Assembly (NCBI GenBank): GCA_937958815.1
Contig: CALGMR010000008.1
Coordinates: 1-64,000, forward strand
DNA: 64,000 nt
Source: an uncultured Rhizobiaceae group bacterium
GTDB taxonomy: Bacteria > Pseudomonadota > Alphaproteobacteria > Rhizobiales > Rhizobiaceae
Direction of reading: 5' to 3'
In this document: one piece after another, positions 9,491 to 18,578 of the stretch
Layout: every line of letters begins with the position of its first letter
How positions within the stretch are numbered: the first letter of the stretch is position 1
Notes under the pieces: generated by a model
Told to the model about the DNA's origin: nothing
The model's input: only the letters and a program-made list of their open reading frames with translations
Database searches by the model: none
Position numbers and translations under genes: made by a program

Positions 9491-11620
9491 TTATTCTTCG
9501 TCTTCGTCGTCTGCGAATTCTTCGCCAGTTTCCTGATCGACAACTTTCATGGAAAGGCGAACTTTACCACGGTCATCAAAGCCCATCAGTTTGACCCAGA
9601 CTTTGTCGCCTTCGCTGACAACATCTGTTGTTTTACCAACGCGCTCGTCTGCCAATTGTGAAATGTGTACGAGGCCATCTTTGGCGCCAAAGAAGTTCAC
9701 GAATGCACCGAAGTCCACTGTTTTCACAACAGTGCCTTGGTAAATCTCGCCGACTTCTGGATCGTCAGTGATGGAACGGATCCATTTCACAGCAGCGTCG
9801 ATTTCTTTTGCAGAAGAAGAAGCAACCTTCACTGTACCATCGTCTTCGATGCTGACTTTCGCGCCAGTTTTCTCAACGATTTCACGGATCACTTTGCCGC
9901 CTGAACCAATCACTTCACGGATTTTATCCGTTGGGATTTTGAAACTTTCGATGCGCGGGGCAAACTCACCAAGTTCTGCACGACCTTCTGTCAAAGCGTT
10001 CGCCATTTCACCAAGAATGTGAATACGACCGTCTTTGGCCTGATCGAGAGCCACTTTCATGATCTCTTCAGTGATGCCCGTGATCTTGATGTCCATCTGC
10101 AAAGACGTGATGCCTTCTGATGTACCAGCCACTTTAAAGTCCATGTCGCCGAGATGATCTTCGTCACCAAGAATGTCGGACAATACAGCGAAGTCGTCGC
10201 CTTCTTTGATCAAGCCCATCGCGATACCAGCAACTGGTGCCTTCAGCGGAACACCGGCGTCCATGAACGCAAGTGATGTGCCGCAAACGGTTGCCATGGA
10301 AGACGAACCGTTTGATTCAGTGATCTCAGAAACCGCACGAAGTGTGTATGGGAACTCTTCTTTGTTTGGAAGAACCGCACGAACCGCACGCCATGCGAGC
10401 TTACCGTGGCCAATTTCACGACGTGATGTGAAACCAATACGGCCAGTTTCACCTACTGAGTATGGTGGGAAGTTATAATGCAGCAGGAAATTTTCCTTGT
10501 AGGTTCCTGTCAGTGCATCGATGAACTGTTCATCATCACCTGTGCCCAATGTGGCCACAACGATTGCTTGTGTTTCACCGCGTGTGAACAAAGCTGAACC
10601 GTGGGTACGCGGAAGAATTCCAACTTCTGATTCAATGGCGCGCACTGTTGAAAGGTCACGACCATCAATACGTTTCTTCGTTTTGATGATTGAACCGCGA
10701 ACCACTTTCGCCTGCACCGATTTGAAAACTTCACCAAGAGTGTTGGCTTCTTCTTCAGTGGACTCTTCTGTCAGGAACTTCTCTTTGGCTTTTGCTTTTG
10801 CAGCGTCCAAAGCGATGTAACGGTCTTGCTTGTCAGCGATTGTGTAAGCTTTGTCGATGTCTTTGCCGACCAGCTTTTCAACTTTTGCCATCAGATCAGA
10901 ATTGTCTGGCGCAATATGCTCGCGAGGCTCTTTTGCGCATTTCTCAGCAAGAGCGATTACAGCGTCGATGACAGGTTGGAATTCTTTGTGACCAAACATC
11001 ACAGCGCCAAGCATCACGTCTTCTGACAGGATTTTGGCTTCTGATTCCACCATAAGAACAGCGTCGTTTGTGCCTGCAACAACGAGGTCGAGATCGCTCT
11101 CGTCCATTTCGTCGATATTTGGGTTCAAGACATATTCGCCATCAATCAAACCAACACGTGCGCCACCGATTGGACCTTGGAAAGGCACGCCGGACAACGT
11201 GAGGGCTGCAGATGTTGCAATCATTGCAACGATGTCTGGATTGTTTTCCATGTCATGAGACAAAACAGTACATGTGACTTGCGTGTCGTTCTTGTAGCCA
11301 TCAGCAAACAATGGGCGGATTGGGCGGTCGATCAAACGGCAAACGAGCGTTTCGTTTTCTGATGGACGCGCTTCACGTTTAAAGAAGCCGCCTGGAATTT
11401 TACCAGCAGCATAAGCTTTTTCGATGTAGTTTACAGTCAGCGGGAAGAAGTCGAGACCCGGCTTTGGCTGCAGTTGAGAAACAACGTTACACATAACTGT
11501 TGTTTCGCCGTATGTAACAATAACGGAGCCGTGGGCCTGGCGGGCAACTTGGCCAGCTTCAAGCGTGAGCGGACGTCCGCCCCATTCGATTTCCACGACG
11601 TGTTTTTCAAACATTGACAT
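9491..11620 (-). CDS. pnp: Polyribonucleotide nucleotidyltransferase (PNPase)
   Basis: This is the phosphorolytic 3'-5' exoribonuclease of RNA turnover and a usual degradosome partner. Its 709 residues match the family. Two RNase PH domains flank an all-alpha linker. A KH domain follows with [15 protein letters not shown], then an S1 domain beginning [15 protein letters not shown]. The acidic tail ends FADDEDEE. The start ATG at 11620 follows GAAGGAAA; a second ATG lies two codons on. It is downstream of rpsO in the usual order, separated by a long leader. Confidence 0.97.
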   Translation of the reverse strand: MSMFEKHVVEIEWGGRPLTLEAGQVARQAHGSVIVTYGETTVMCNVVSQLQPKPGLDFFPLTVNYIEKAYAAGKIPGGFFKREARPSENETLVCRLIDRPIRPLFADGYKNDTQVTCTVLSHDMENNPDIVAMIATSAALTLSGVPFQGPIGGARVGLIDGEYVLNPNIDEMDESDLDLVVAGTNDAVLMVESEAKILSEDVMLGAVMFGHKEFQPVIDAVIALAEKCAKEPREHIAPDNSDLMAKVEKLVGKDIDKAYTIADKQDRYIALDAAKAKAKEKFLTEESTEEEANTLGEVFKSVQAKVVRGSIIKTKKRIDGRDLSTVRAIESEVGILPRTHGSALFTRGETQAIVVATLGTGDDEQFIDALTGTYKENFLLHYNFPPYSVGETGRIGFTSRREIGHGKLAWRAVRAVLPNKEEFPYTLRAVSEITESNGSSSMATVCGTSLAFMDAGVPLKAPVAGIAMGLIKEGDDFAVLSDILGDEDHLGDMDFKVAGTSEGITSLQMDIKITGITEEIMKVALDQAKDGRIHILGEMANALTEGRAELGEFAPRIESFKIPTDKIREVIGSGGKVIREIVEKTGAKVSIEDDGTVKVASSSAKEIDAAVKWIRSITDDPEVGEIYQGTVVKTVDFGAFVNFFGAKDGLVHISQLADERVGKTTDVVSEGDKVWVKLMGFDDRGKVRLSMKVVDQETGEEFADDEDEE

Positions 11621-11634
11621 TCAATAGTTTCCTT

Positions 11635-11650
11635 CGTGTGCGGCCACACG
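11635..11650 (-). promoter_or_regulatory. Small perfect hairpin abutting the pnp ribosome binding site
   Basis: Minus-strand CGTGTG-GCCG-CACACG forms a 6-bp stem with a tetraloop. It ends directly at the GAAGGAAA ribosome binding site of pnp, and a GGCGCC palindrome lies just upstream. In enterobacteria the pnp leader folds and mediates autoregulation by RNase III and PNPase. A similar role here is inference only. Confidence 0.35.
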
Positions 11651-11975
11651 GCGCCTATCGCCGGGTGCACGAACCGCACGGATTTTCATTTTTTGGTAGA
11701 AGTGTGCCTTGCATGAACCGCACGAAAAATGCGCTCAAACCCGATAACAATTTTGAGGAAAAGGGGTCGCTTCTTAAAGCAACCATATTGCATCATTTGC
11801 CGCATCTTTTTGCACCACCGTGGCGCAACGTACAAAAGGGCAAATATCCCTTCCTTTAAGGTCCGTCGAGGGCAAGACAATAAGAGACACTTTAAACGTG
11901 CCGCTGATAATCCTGCCCCTATCCTTCTAGGACCACTCTACCAATACCCAAAGTCTAACAGAATGTGAGACTTCA
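11651..11975. other. Non-coding rpsO-pnp intergenic region
   Basis: The full gap between rpsO and pnp is 404 bp. It holds no convincing gene; the ORFs listed across it are short and have no family resemblance. Visible structure includes the sequence GAACCGCACG occurring twice about 45 bp apart and a small AAGGG/CCCTT hairpin near 11835-11852. It probably serves as the pnp 5' leader and may contain a second pnp promoter, which I could not place. Confidence 0.5.
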
Positions 11976-12008
11976 AACAACAAACGGCGAATCTGAATTG
12001 ATCCGCCG
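11976..12008 (-). terminator. Possible weak terminator or processing hairpin after rpsO
   Basis: On the minus strand CGGCGGATC and GATTCGCCG pair (one G-T wobble) around a 6-nt loop. The run that follows, TTTGTTGTTTG, is only moderately U-rich. It begins 16 bp after the rpsO stop, so it could attenuate transcription into pnp or stabilise the rpsO 3' end. Confidence 0.5.
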
Positions 12009-12024
12009 CCTGAATTCTTCAAAT

Positions 12025-12294
12025 TTATCGGCGAATACCGAGGCTTGTGATGAGCTTTTTGTAACGCTCTTCGTCTTTGCGCTTCGTGTAGTCGAGAAGC
12101 GAACGACGTGTCGCCACCATTTTCAAAAGGCCGCGACGAGAATGGTTGTCTTTCTTGTGGCCCTTGAAATGTTCTGTAAGATTGTTGATGCGTTCTGTGA
12201 GGATAGCAACTTGCACCTCTGGAGAACCGGAATCACCTTCAGTTGTGGCATATTCCTTGATCAATTCTGCTTTGCGCTCAGGCGTAATCGACAT
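12025..12294 (-). CDS. rpsO: 30S ribosomal protein S15
   Basis: The 89-residue product beginning [16 protein letters not shown] and containing [17 protein letters not shown] is an unmistakable S15, which binds the central domain of 16S rRNA. The ORF track extends it to 12423, but ATG 12294 has a good TAGGAG ribosome binding site and gives the standard S15 length. pnp follows downstream. truB, which often precedes rpsO in rhizobia, is absent; a divergent VOC gene occupies that position. Confidence 0.97.
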   Translation of the reverse strand: MSITPERKAELIKEYATTEGDSGSPEVQVAILTERINNLTEHFKGHKKDNHSRRGLLKMVATRRSLLDYTKRKDEERYKKLITSLGIRR

Positions 12295-12383
12295 CGGGAT
12301 ACTCCTATATAGTAAGGGAAAAGAGACGCCTGGGCCGGGATGTCGTCCAGCAAAGGCCAGTGATGTACACAAAGTACGCGGGC

Positions 12384-12412
12384 GATATAGGCTTGATTGG
12401 TACAAAACGCAA
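12384..12412 (-). promoter_or_regulatory. Predicted sigma-70 promoter of rpsO
   Basis: On the minus strand TTGCGT and TATATC are separated by exactly 17 bp, about 90 bp upstream of the S15 start. This fits a housekeeping promoter by inspection only. Confidence 0.5.
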
Positions 12413-12454
12413 GAGCGGTGCAACCCCGCTTGAGACCAAATAAGGGATATTCAA

Positions 12455-12880
12455 ATGCACACAGCGCGTCTTGTTCCGGAACTGTATTGCACAGATATTG
12501 CAACCAGCTTGCGGTTTTATGTCGATCTCATCGGCTTTGAAATTCTCTGGGAACGGAGAAAGGAGAAATTCGCCTATCTCAACCTCAACGGTGCGCAGTT
12601 AATGCTGGAACAACAAGCCTTCGTTGCGCCTTCAGAGCGAACGTGGTGTTCAGGGCAAGCTCAATATCCATTAGGTCGCGGCATCAATTTTGAAATAGCA
12701 GTGGATGATGCAGATGTTTTATATGAGAATATTGCTGACGCAAAATGGCCGATTTTCCAACAGATCGAAAGCAAATGGTATCAAACTGGCGAAGCGAAGT
12801 CAGGGAACAGACAATTCCTGGTACAAGATCCTGACGGATACCTTTTAAGATTTGCAAGTCCCTTGCGTGAAGGCAGTTGA
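12455..12880 (+). CDS. VOC-superfamily (glyoxalase/bleomycin-resistance-like) protein
   Basis: The protein starts LVPELYCTDIATSLRFY and continues with GFEILWERRKEKFAYL, the beta-alpha-beta pattern of VOC proteins. A second module includes GRGINFEIAVDD and ends in FLVQDPDGYLLRF. At 141 residues it is a single VOC unit pair. Such proteins may be dioxygenases, glyoxalases or drug-binding proteins. The similarity to bleomycin-binding homologues is only at fold level, so I assign no substrate. It is divergent from rpsO. Confidence 0.75.
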   Translation: MHTARLVPELYCTDIATSLRFYVDLIGFEILWERRKEKFAYLNLNGAQLMLEQQAFVAPSERTWCSGQAQYPLGRGINFEIAVDDADVLYENIADAKWPIFQQIESKWYQTGEAKSGNRQFLVQDPDGYLLRFASPLREGS

Positions 12881-12937
12881 TGACTTGGATATGTAATACG
12901 CATTTTTAGGTGTTTGTATGGCTTGTTGCTCTGACTT

Positions 12938-13732
12938 TCAGCGCGTGTTTCGCTTTAACCAGCTGTTCCAGTCTGCGCGGCTGCCGTTGTAAGCGTTGAT
13001 ATCAACATGCCCCTCAATGCCCGGAATTTTGCCAGTTCCCGTATATTGCCAAAACACCCAAGGTCGGCTGCCGTAGATGTATTTTGGTTCGGCTTTTACA
13101 GAACGCAGCCAATACTGATATCCGGGCAATTCGCCATTTGCCAAATTTTCGCGATGAAAATCGACAGTGGTGTAGATGATCGGTTTTTGACCGTAATGGC
13201 GTTCGATGATTTTCAACCAGCGCCCTAGGCGGTTAACCACTGTTGCTGGAGATGGACGCCTTTTGCACGATGGCGATTTTGGGTTCCATTCCACATCAAG
13301 AATGGGCGGAAGGGCTGAATCTCTTTTGGGAACAGTTCGAATATAATTGGCAGCTTGGGCCTCTGGCGTCGCGCAGAAATAGTAGAAGTGATATGCCGAT
13401 CTTGGCACACCTGCGCGGCGTGCATCGCGCCAAAATTCTGAGAACCGCACATCACGATCGTCTTTGCCTTCTGTGGCTTTCACGAATGCGAAGTCCACGC
13501 CGACGCGCTTCACAGTTCGCCAGTTGATCGCTTTGTTGTGGCGCGAAAGATCAATTCCATGCACTGCAAATTCTTTGGGCTGTTTGCCGCGAATTTTCAC
13601 AGGATCGAAATCACCATATTTCAGGTGATCAACGGTATTCACGCGCAGCGCTTTTTCAATGGAATAGTCTGCTTGCGTGCAAGCAGTAAGCGCGACAACG
13701 GCCAAGGATGACAATATATGAGCAGGCTTCAT
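12938..13732 (-). CDS. GH25-family muramidase-like lipoprotein
   Basis: This is a predicted glycoside hydrolase family 25 lysozyme that would cleave the peptidoglycan glycan backbone. From ATG 13732 the N-terminus MKPAHILSSLAVVALTACTQ ends in a lipobox; the longer track start would bury this signal, so I moved it. HGIDLSRHN opens the barrel, and PPILDVEWN holds the D-x-E catalytic pair. AYHFYYFC and WVFWQYTG are further GH25 hallmarks. It stands alone, so it may act in wall remodelling rather than phage lysis. Confidence 0.85.
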   Translation of the reverse strand: MKPAHILSSLAVVALTACTQADYSIEKALRVNTVDHLKYGDFDPVKIRGKQPKEFAVHGIDLSRHNKAINWRTVKRVGVDFAFVKATEGKDDRDVRFSEFWRDARRAGVPRSAYHFYYFCATPEAQAANYIRTVPKRDSALPPILDVEWNPKSPSCKRRPSPATVVNRLGRWLKIIERHYGQKPIIYTTVDFHRENLANGELPGYQYWLRSVKAEPKYIYGSRPWVFWQYTGTGKIPGIEGHVDINAYNGSRADWNSWLKRNTR

Positions 13733-13862
13733 TTTTGATCCATTCCATTTTCGATTGTCGCAAAGCCGGCAACCGATTGCCCCCAACACCTAAATGCAAT
13801 GGGTATGGTTAATGAAACCTCAACATAAAGCCCAAATGAGACAGAACTTGGTTAGGTACAGA

Positions 13863-15050
13863 TCATCTGCGCTCTACGCACATGGCAACACCCATGCCAC
13901 CACCAATGCACAATGTCGCCAAGCCTTTTTTGCCATCGCGCCGCTTCATTTCATGCAAAAGCGTGGTCAGTATGCGAGCACCTGACGCGCCAATCGGATG
14001 ACCAATGGCGATTGCACCGCCATTCACATTCACTTTCTCCACATCCCACCCCATTTCTTTGTTTACAGCACAAGCCTGAGCCGCAAATGCTTCATTGGCT
14101 TCGATGAGATCGAGTTCACTGGCATCCCAGCCTGCTCTTTCCAGTGCGCGCCGTGATGCCGGTATAGGGCCCGTGCCCATAATGGTTGGATCGACACCTG
14201 CAGTTGCCCGTGACACGATCCATGCCAGAGGCTCCAGACCACGTTTTTCCGCTTCCGCCTGTGACATCAGCACCATTGCGGCAGCGCCATCATTGATGCC
14301 GGAAGCATTTGCAGCTGTGACAGAGCCTTCTTTGTCAAAAGCAGGTCTCATGCCAGCGATGCCCTCAACTGTTGCGCCGTGGCGAATATATTCATCTTGA
14401 TCAACCACGGTTTCGCTTTTGCGGGATTTTACAGTCACCGGGGCTATCTCTTGTGAGAAACGACCAGCTTTTTGGGCTGCTTCTGCCTTGTTTTGAGAGG
14501 ACACGGCGAAAGTATCCTGCGCTTCACGGGTGATCTGAAATTTCTCAGCAACGTTTTCTGCCGTTACCCCCATATGGTAGCCGTTAAACGCATCCCAAAG
14601 TCCGTCTTTGATCATGGTATCTATCATTTGGAAATCGCCCATGCGCTGGCCGTTTCTCATATGTTGGCAATGGGTCGATAGAGACATGCTCTCTTGGCCA
14701 CCAGCAACGACAATGTTTGCGTCGCCGCCTTCGATCTGTTGCATACCGAGAGCAACCGCTCGTAAACCAGAGCCGCACACTTGGTTGATGCCCCAAGCTG
14801 ATGCTTCTTTGGGAATGCCCGCTGCCATTGCAGCTTGCCTTGCAGGGTTTTGGCCTTGGCCAGCAGTTAAAACCTGTCCCAGTATAACTTCTTCAACTTC
14901 CTGACTGCCGATGCCCGCACGCGCGATTGCAGCTTCAATAGCAACGTGACCCAACTCGTGTGCAGACACGCTGGACAGTGACCCGTTGAAGCTTCCCACT
15001 GGAGTTCTCGCGGCAGATACAATGACGACAGAATTTTCTGGATTTGGCAT
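13863..15050 (-). CDS. phaA: Acetyl-CoA C-acetyltransferase (beta-ketothiolase)
   Basis: It condenses two acetyl-CoA to acetoacetyl-CoA, or acts in reverse. Motifs include [12 protein letters not shown], the nucleophile in [10 protein letters not shown] (Cys92), [12 protein letters not shown] (His351) and the acid/base Cys381 in [10 protein letters not shown]. The 395-residue length is standard. No phaB or phaC lies nearby, so it could serve polyhydroxybutyrate synthesis or ketone-body/fatty-acid breakdown (atoB). It is divergent from the ABC-like gene. Confidence 0.9.
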   Translation of the reverse strand: MPNPENSVVIVSAARTPVGSFNGSLSSVSAHELGHVAIEAAIARAGIGSQEVEEVILGQVLTAGQGQNPARQAAMAAGIPKEASAWGINQVCGSGLRAVALGMQQIEGGDANIVVAGGQESMSLSTHCQHMRNGQRMGDFQMIDTMIKDGLWDAFNGYHMGVTAENVAEKFQITREAQDTFAVSSQNKAEAAQKAGRFSQEIAPVTVKSRKSETVVDQDEYIRHGATVEGIAGMRPAFDKEGSVTAANASGINDGAAAMVLMSQAEAEKRGLEPLAWIVSRATAGVDPTIMGTGPIPASRRALERAGWDASELDLIEANEAFAAQACAVNKEMGWDVEKVNVNGGAIAIGHPIGASGARILTTLLHEMKRRDGKKGLATLCIGGGMGVAMCVERR

Positions 15051-15132
15051 GTTTTGACGGTTCCAAAAGTGAACAGATTGTTTGTGTTGAGACTTACATG
15101 CTTAAACTGCAAAAAAAAGAGCAAAGGCCATT

Positions 15133-15157
15133 ACACCATTGTAAAACAAAATGGTGT
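15133..15157. promoter_or_regulatory. Inverted repeat upstream of the cAMP-locus operon
   Basis: ACACCATT and AATGGTGT form a perfect 8-bp inverted repeat with a 9-bp spacer in the phaA/ABC-like divergent region. It overlaps the first ATG of the ORF-track start at 15151. It may be an operator, which would favour a later start for the gene. Confidence 0.4.
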
Positions 15158-18030
15158 GCAAAAACGCACTTGTTATAGACTGGCCATGGGCTATCGTCTT
15201 TCTTAGTAAGCGACAGGTCTGTTCTAAGTGCCACGCACAAAGTGTTTTGGGGTATGAATTGCAAAAAGACAGCACACTAGCTGATGCCAACAGGCCTTTA
15301 GATCGTAACTTGCTGCGATATGTTTGGCGCCATACACGGGCAGAGCAAATCTGGATTCTGTGCGTTATTATTGCGTCAATGCCCACTTATTTTCTTGTGC
15401 TGGACCTTCCCGTGCGCATCATCAACCAACCCATTCAGGGGGATGGTTTTGAAGTGGTTGGCGCCACGCAAGAGTTTTTGAATATTTCGTTTTCATTGCC
15501 AGAATTTTTGGGCGGTGGTGAATTTGTCATTTTCCAAGGCTTTGAGTTGGAACGTTGGCCATATTTGATTGCCTTGAGTTCACTCTTCCTTGGTCTCGTT
15601 TGCATCAATGGCCTGTTTAAATTTTACATCAACACCTACAAAGGCCGGTTGGGAGAGCGGATGTTGCGCCGTATGCGCTACCAATTAACCGACCGTGTTT
15701 TGCGCTTCCCTATTCGCCATTTCAAGCGGGTGAAGGGATCGGAAATTGCCTCAATGGTGAAAGACGAAGTTGAACCTTTTGGCGAGTTTATTGGTGATGC
15801 ATTCGTACAGCCTGTTTATCTGGGTGGGCAGGCTTTGGTGGCCTTCATTTTTATTCTCAACCAGAGTTTCTGGCTCGGGATGATTGCCGTTGCCATCATC
15901 GCCATCCAAGTGACACTCATTCCATATTTGCGACGACGTGTTCTTGAACTTGGTCGCATGCGTCAACTGACGGCACGATTGCTGTCCGGTCGTATAGGCG
16001 AGATTGTTGATGGCATATCGTCTATTCACGTGAACGACACTTCTAACTACGAACGAGCAGAACTTTCCAGCCGTTTGAGCAAAATTTTCTTCATTCGTTA
16101 TGAGTTGTATCAGCGGAAATTCTTTATCAAATTCATCAACAACTTCTTGGCTCAACTCACACCGTTTTTGTTTTATGTGGTGGGTGGGTATTTTGCGATA
16201 CGCGGCACATTGAATGTTGGCCAATTGATTGGTGTCATCAATGCCTACAAAGACCTTCCATCGCCTATCAACGGCCTGATCATGTGGGATCAAAAGCGCG
16301 TCGATATCAACATCAAATATGCTCAGATTGTTGAACAGTTTAATGTCAAAGACATTGCTGATGCAGAATTGCAGCAGCACAGCGATGATCCTGTAGAGCC
16401 GCTCAGTGGAGAAATTACAGTCAACAATTTGAATGTGGTCGATGATACCGGAACGGCTCTGGTTGAAGATGCTGATTTCACAATTCAAGTGAATGAGATT
16501 GCCTGCGCCATTGGCCCACTTGGTTCAGGTGCGGGTGCCACAGCGGACACTTTGGCTGGATTGATCAACCCAACTTCGGGCCGCGTTTTGTTGAATGGTC
16601 GTCAGCTCACCGAGCTTCCACAACGCATTCGAGGCAGACGTTTTTCTTATTGCGGCAGTGATGCCTACCTACCTCAGTCAACTCTTTTGGACACGCTGCT
16701 TTATGTAAACAAACACGCGCCTTTGCGAGAAACAGACGGCTCTAATATTCCTGAAAAATTGCATCCAAAGACACGAGCGGAAGCGAGAGCGTCCGGAAAC
16801 ACATTGCTGAGTTATTACTCAGATTGGGTTGACTATGAAGCCATGGGTATTTCTGGCCCTGAAGAGATCTACGAGAAAGTTCGTGACGTTCTGGACGTGG
16901 TTGAAATGGGGGAAACCGTTTATCAACTCGCCATGCGTCAGGAATTAGACCCAAAACAGCACCCAGAACTCACGGACAAGCTCGTTGAAATGCGCAAAGT
17001 GTTGCGAGAACATATTGACGGGTCTGAGATTAGCAATCTTGTCGAGGTATGGGATTGGGACGGGTACAATGAACACGCCACGATTGCTGAAAATCTTCTG
17101 TTTGGTACGGCAGTTGAAACAGATGATGTGCAATCAAGCCAACTTGTCGAGAACGAATATCTTCGTTCCATTCTCAAGAAGGACGGATTGGATGAAGCTA
17201 TGTTCGACATGGGGGTGGAACTTGCCGAGACCGCGATTGAACTCTTTGCCGATTTGTCTCCGGGCAACCCGTTTTTTGAACAGTTGAATTTCATGAGCCC
17301 CGAGCAACTTGAGTTGTATGGACCTATTGTTGCCCGTGCCAAGGAATCTGGTTTTGTGGGCGTCAATGAATCAGATCGCCGAATGTTGCTCCGGCTGCCA
17401 TTTGACTATGTTGAGCCGCGCAATCGCCTGCGACTTCTCGACCAAGAATTGCAGGACAAGATTCTCCAAGCCCGCCACAGCTTCCATGAAAACTTGCCGG
17501 AAGAGATGCAAAACTCGATCTCTGTTTACAACTTGGACACTTACAATCCTCACAACTCGGTGCAGGACAATATCTTGTTTGGGCGTGTTGCTTACGGCTC
17601 GTCAAATGGGCCTGAAAAAGTCCAAGCATTGATCAAAGCATTGCTGCGCAAAAATGGTATGGATGATGATCTATTTAGAGCTGGCCTTAATTTTGATATT
17701 GGCACGGGTGGCAAGCGACTTTCCGAGGCCCAAAGACAGCGTCTTATTCTAGCACGCGCACTTTTGAAAAGAGCTGATCTGATGGTTGTAAATCGAGGCT
17801 TGAATGCCTTGGATGCAAAATCTCAAGAAGTGCTGATCAAGCGGGTGATTGAGCGCGCGCGTGGGGAAAATGGAACCAAACCTTTCGGTATCTTCTGGGT
17901 GCTCACATCGCCCAGAATGGCAAGCGAATTTGATCAGGTTTTTGTTTTCCAAAGACAACGACTTACTGCCAAAGGGCATGCAAGTTTGCTGGAAGATACC
18001 GACGATTTTTATAAGCAATTGGTGGCATGA
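15151..18030 (+). CDS. ABC-exporter-like membrane protein with a degenerate, expanded ATPase domain
   Basis: Residues about 60-360 resemble an ABC exporter transmembrane domain. The C-terminal half aligns with an ABC ATPase, but the catalytic motifs are lost. The Walker A position reads GPLGSGAGAT (455-464) with no lysine. The signature reads LSEAQ (857-861). Walker B plus the catalytic glutamate reads LMVVNR (877-882) instead of LLLLDE. The switch His is a Ser in LTSPRMA. About 300 extra residues separate the Q-loop (DAYLPQ) from the signature, and they contain repeats of the post-Q-loop segment (HATIAENLLFG, HNSVQDNILFG). It is probably a non-hydrolysing transporter-like protein. The start is uncertain: TTG 15259, after GGGGT, is a good alternative. 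It is first in a seven-gene operon. Confidence 0.8.
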   Translation: MVCKNALVIDWPWAIVFLSKRQVCSKCHAQSVLGYELQKDSTLADANRPLDRNLLRYVWRHTRAEQIWILCVIIASMPTYFLVLDLPVRIINQPIQGDGFEVVGATQEFLNISFSLPEFLGGGEFVIFQGFELERWPYLIALSSLFLGLVCINGLFKFYINTYKGRLGERMLRRMRYQLTDRVLRFPIRHFKRVKGSEIASMVKDEVEPFGEFIGDAFVQPVYLGGQALVAFIFILNQSFWLGMIAVAIIAIQVTLIPYLRRRVLELGRMRQLTARLLSGRIGEIVDGISSIHVNDTSNYERAELSSRLSKIFFIRYELYQRKFFIKFINNFLAQLTPFLFYVVGGYFAIRGTLNVGQLIGVINAYKDLPSPINGLIMWDQKRVDINIKYAQIVEQFNVKDIADAELQQHSDDPVEPLSGEITVNNLNVVDDTGTALVEDADFTIQVNEIACAIGPLGSGAGATADTLAGLINPTSGRVLLNGRQLTELPQRIRGRRFSYCGSDAYLPQSTLLDTLLYVNKHAPLRETDGSNIPEKLHPKTRAEARASGNTLLSYYSDWVDYEAMGISGPEEIYEKVRDVLDVVEMGETVYQLAMRQELDPKQHPELTDKLVEMRKVLREHIDGSEISNLVEVWDWDGYNEHATIAENLLFGTAVETDDVQSSQLVENEYLRSILKKDGLDEAMFDMGVELAETAIELFADLSPGNPFFEQLNFMSPEQLELYGPIVARAKESGFVGVNESDRRMLLRLPFDYVEPRNRLRLLDQELQDKILQARHSFHENLPEEMQNSISVYNLDTYNPHNSVQDNILFGRVAYGSSNGPEKVQALIKALLRKNGMDDDLFRAGLNFDIGTGGKRLSEAQRQRLILARALLKRADLMVVNRGLNALDAKSQEVLIKRVIERARGENGTKPFGIFWVLTSPRMASEFDQVFVFQRQRLTAKGHASLLEDTDDFYKQLVA

Positions 18031-18077
18031 GATGTTAATGCGTCACCAAAAGACTGGTTTTAAGAAGGGGAAGTGCA

Positions 18078-18554
18078 ATGAGTAAGCTGAAGGATGAAGT
18101 CGATCTTTTACGATCGATACCAATGTTAGCAAACTTGCCAGCCAACAAACTCAAGCTGCTGGCTTTTGCCTCAGATCGTGTCTCGTACGCGCAAGGCGAT
18201 ACGCTGTTTCACCAAGGTGATGATGCTGATGCGGCCTATATTGTAATTTCGGGTTGTGCAGATGTTTTGGTTTCGCCAGATGGCGAGGCCGACCCTACTG
18301 CTGTGGCCCAACTTGGACCAAATTCAGTGATCGGTGATATGGCAATATTATGCGATATTCCAAGAACGGCCACCATTCGTGCCTGCGAAAACTTGGACGC
18401 TTTGAAGATTCATAAAGATCATATGCTGGATATGATGAAAGAAAGCCCCGCACTGGCGTTGGCTGTCTTAAAAGAGATTGTTCAGCGCCTTGCAAAGACA
18501 ACACAAGACCTCTCGGAAGCTCGAGAAGAAGTTGCAAAGTTGCAAGCAGGATGA
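18078..18554 (+). CDS. Stand-alone cyclic-nucleotide-binding domain protein
   Basis: Its 158 residues form one CRP-type beta-roll domain plus a C-terminal helix, with no helix-turn-helix. LFHQGDDADAAYIVISG precedes the phosphate-binding cassette IGDMAILCDIPRTATIRA, which keeps the Arg that contacts cyclic phosphate but has Asp where Glu usually binds the ribose. The C-terminal KTTQDLSEAREEVAKLQ is a likely coiled coil. It is the probable cAMP receptor of the locus, acting through protein contacts rather than DNA binding. It follows the ABC-like gene by 47 bp. Confidence 0.88.
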   Translation: MSKLKDEVDLLRSIPMLANLPANKLKLLAFASDRVSYAQGDTLFHQGDDADAAYIVISGCADVLVSPDGEADPTAVAQLGPNSVIGDMAILCDIPRTATIRACENLDALKIHKDHMLDMMKESPALALAVLKEIVQRLAKTTQDLSEAREEVAKLQAG

Positions 18555-18578
18555 GCATAAAACGCAAAAATTTGGAGT

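Noticed and set aside
12295-12423. N-terminal extension of S15 in the ORF track
   Set aside because: It goes beyond the standard S15 start and its ribosome site, and includes the predicted promoter.
15751-16488. 245-codon ORF on the minus strand inside the ABC-like gene
   Set aside because: It lies wholly antisense to a clear protein family, has no recognisable motifs and no ribosome site.
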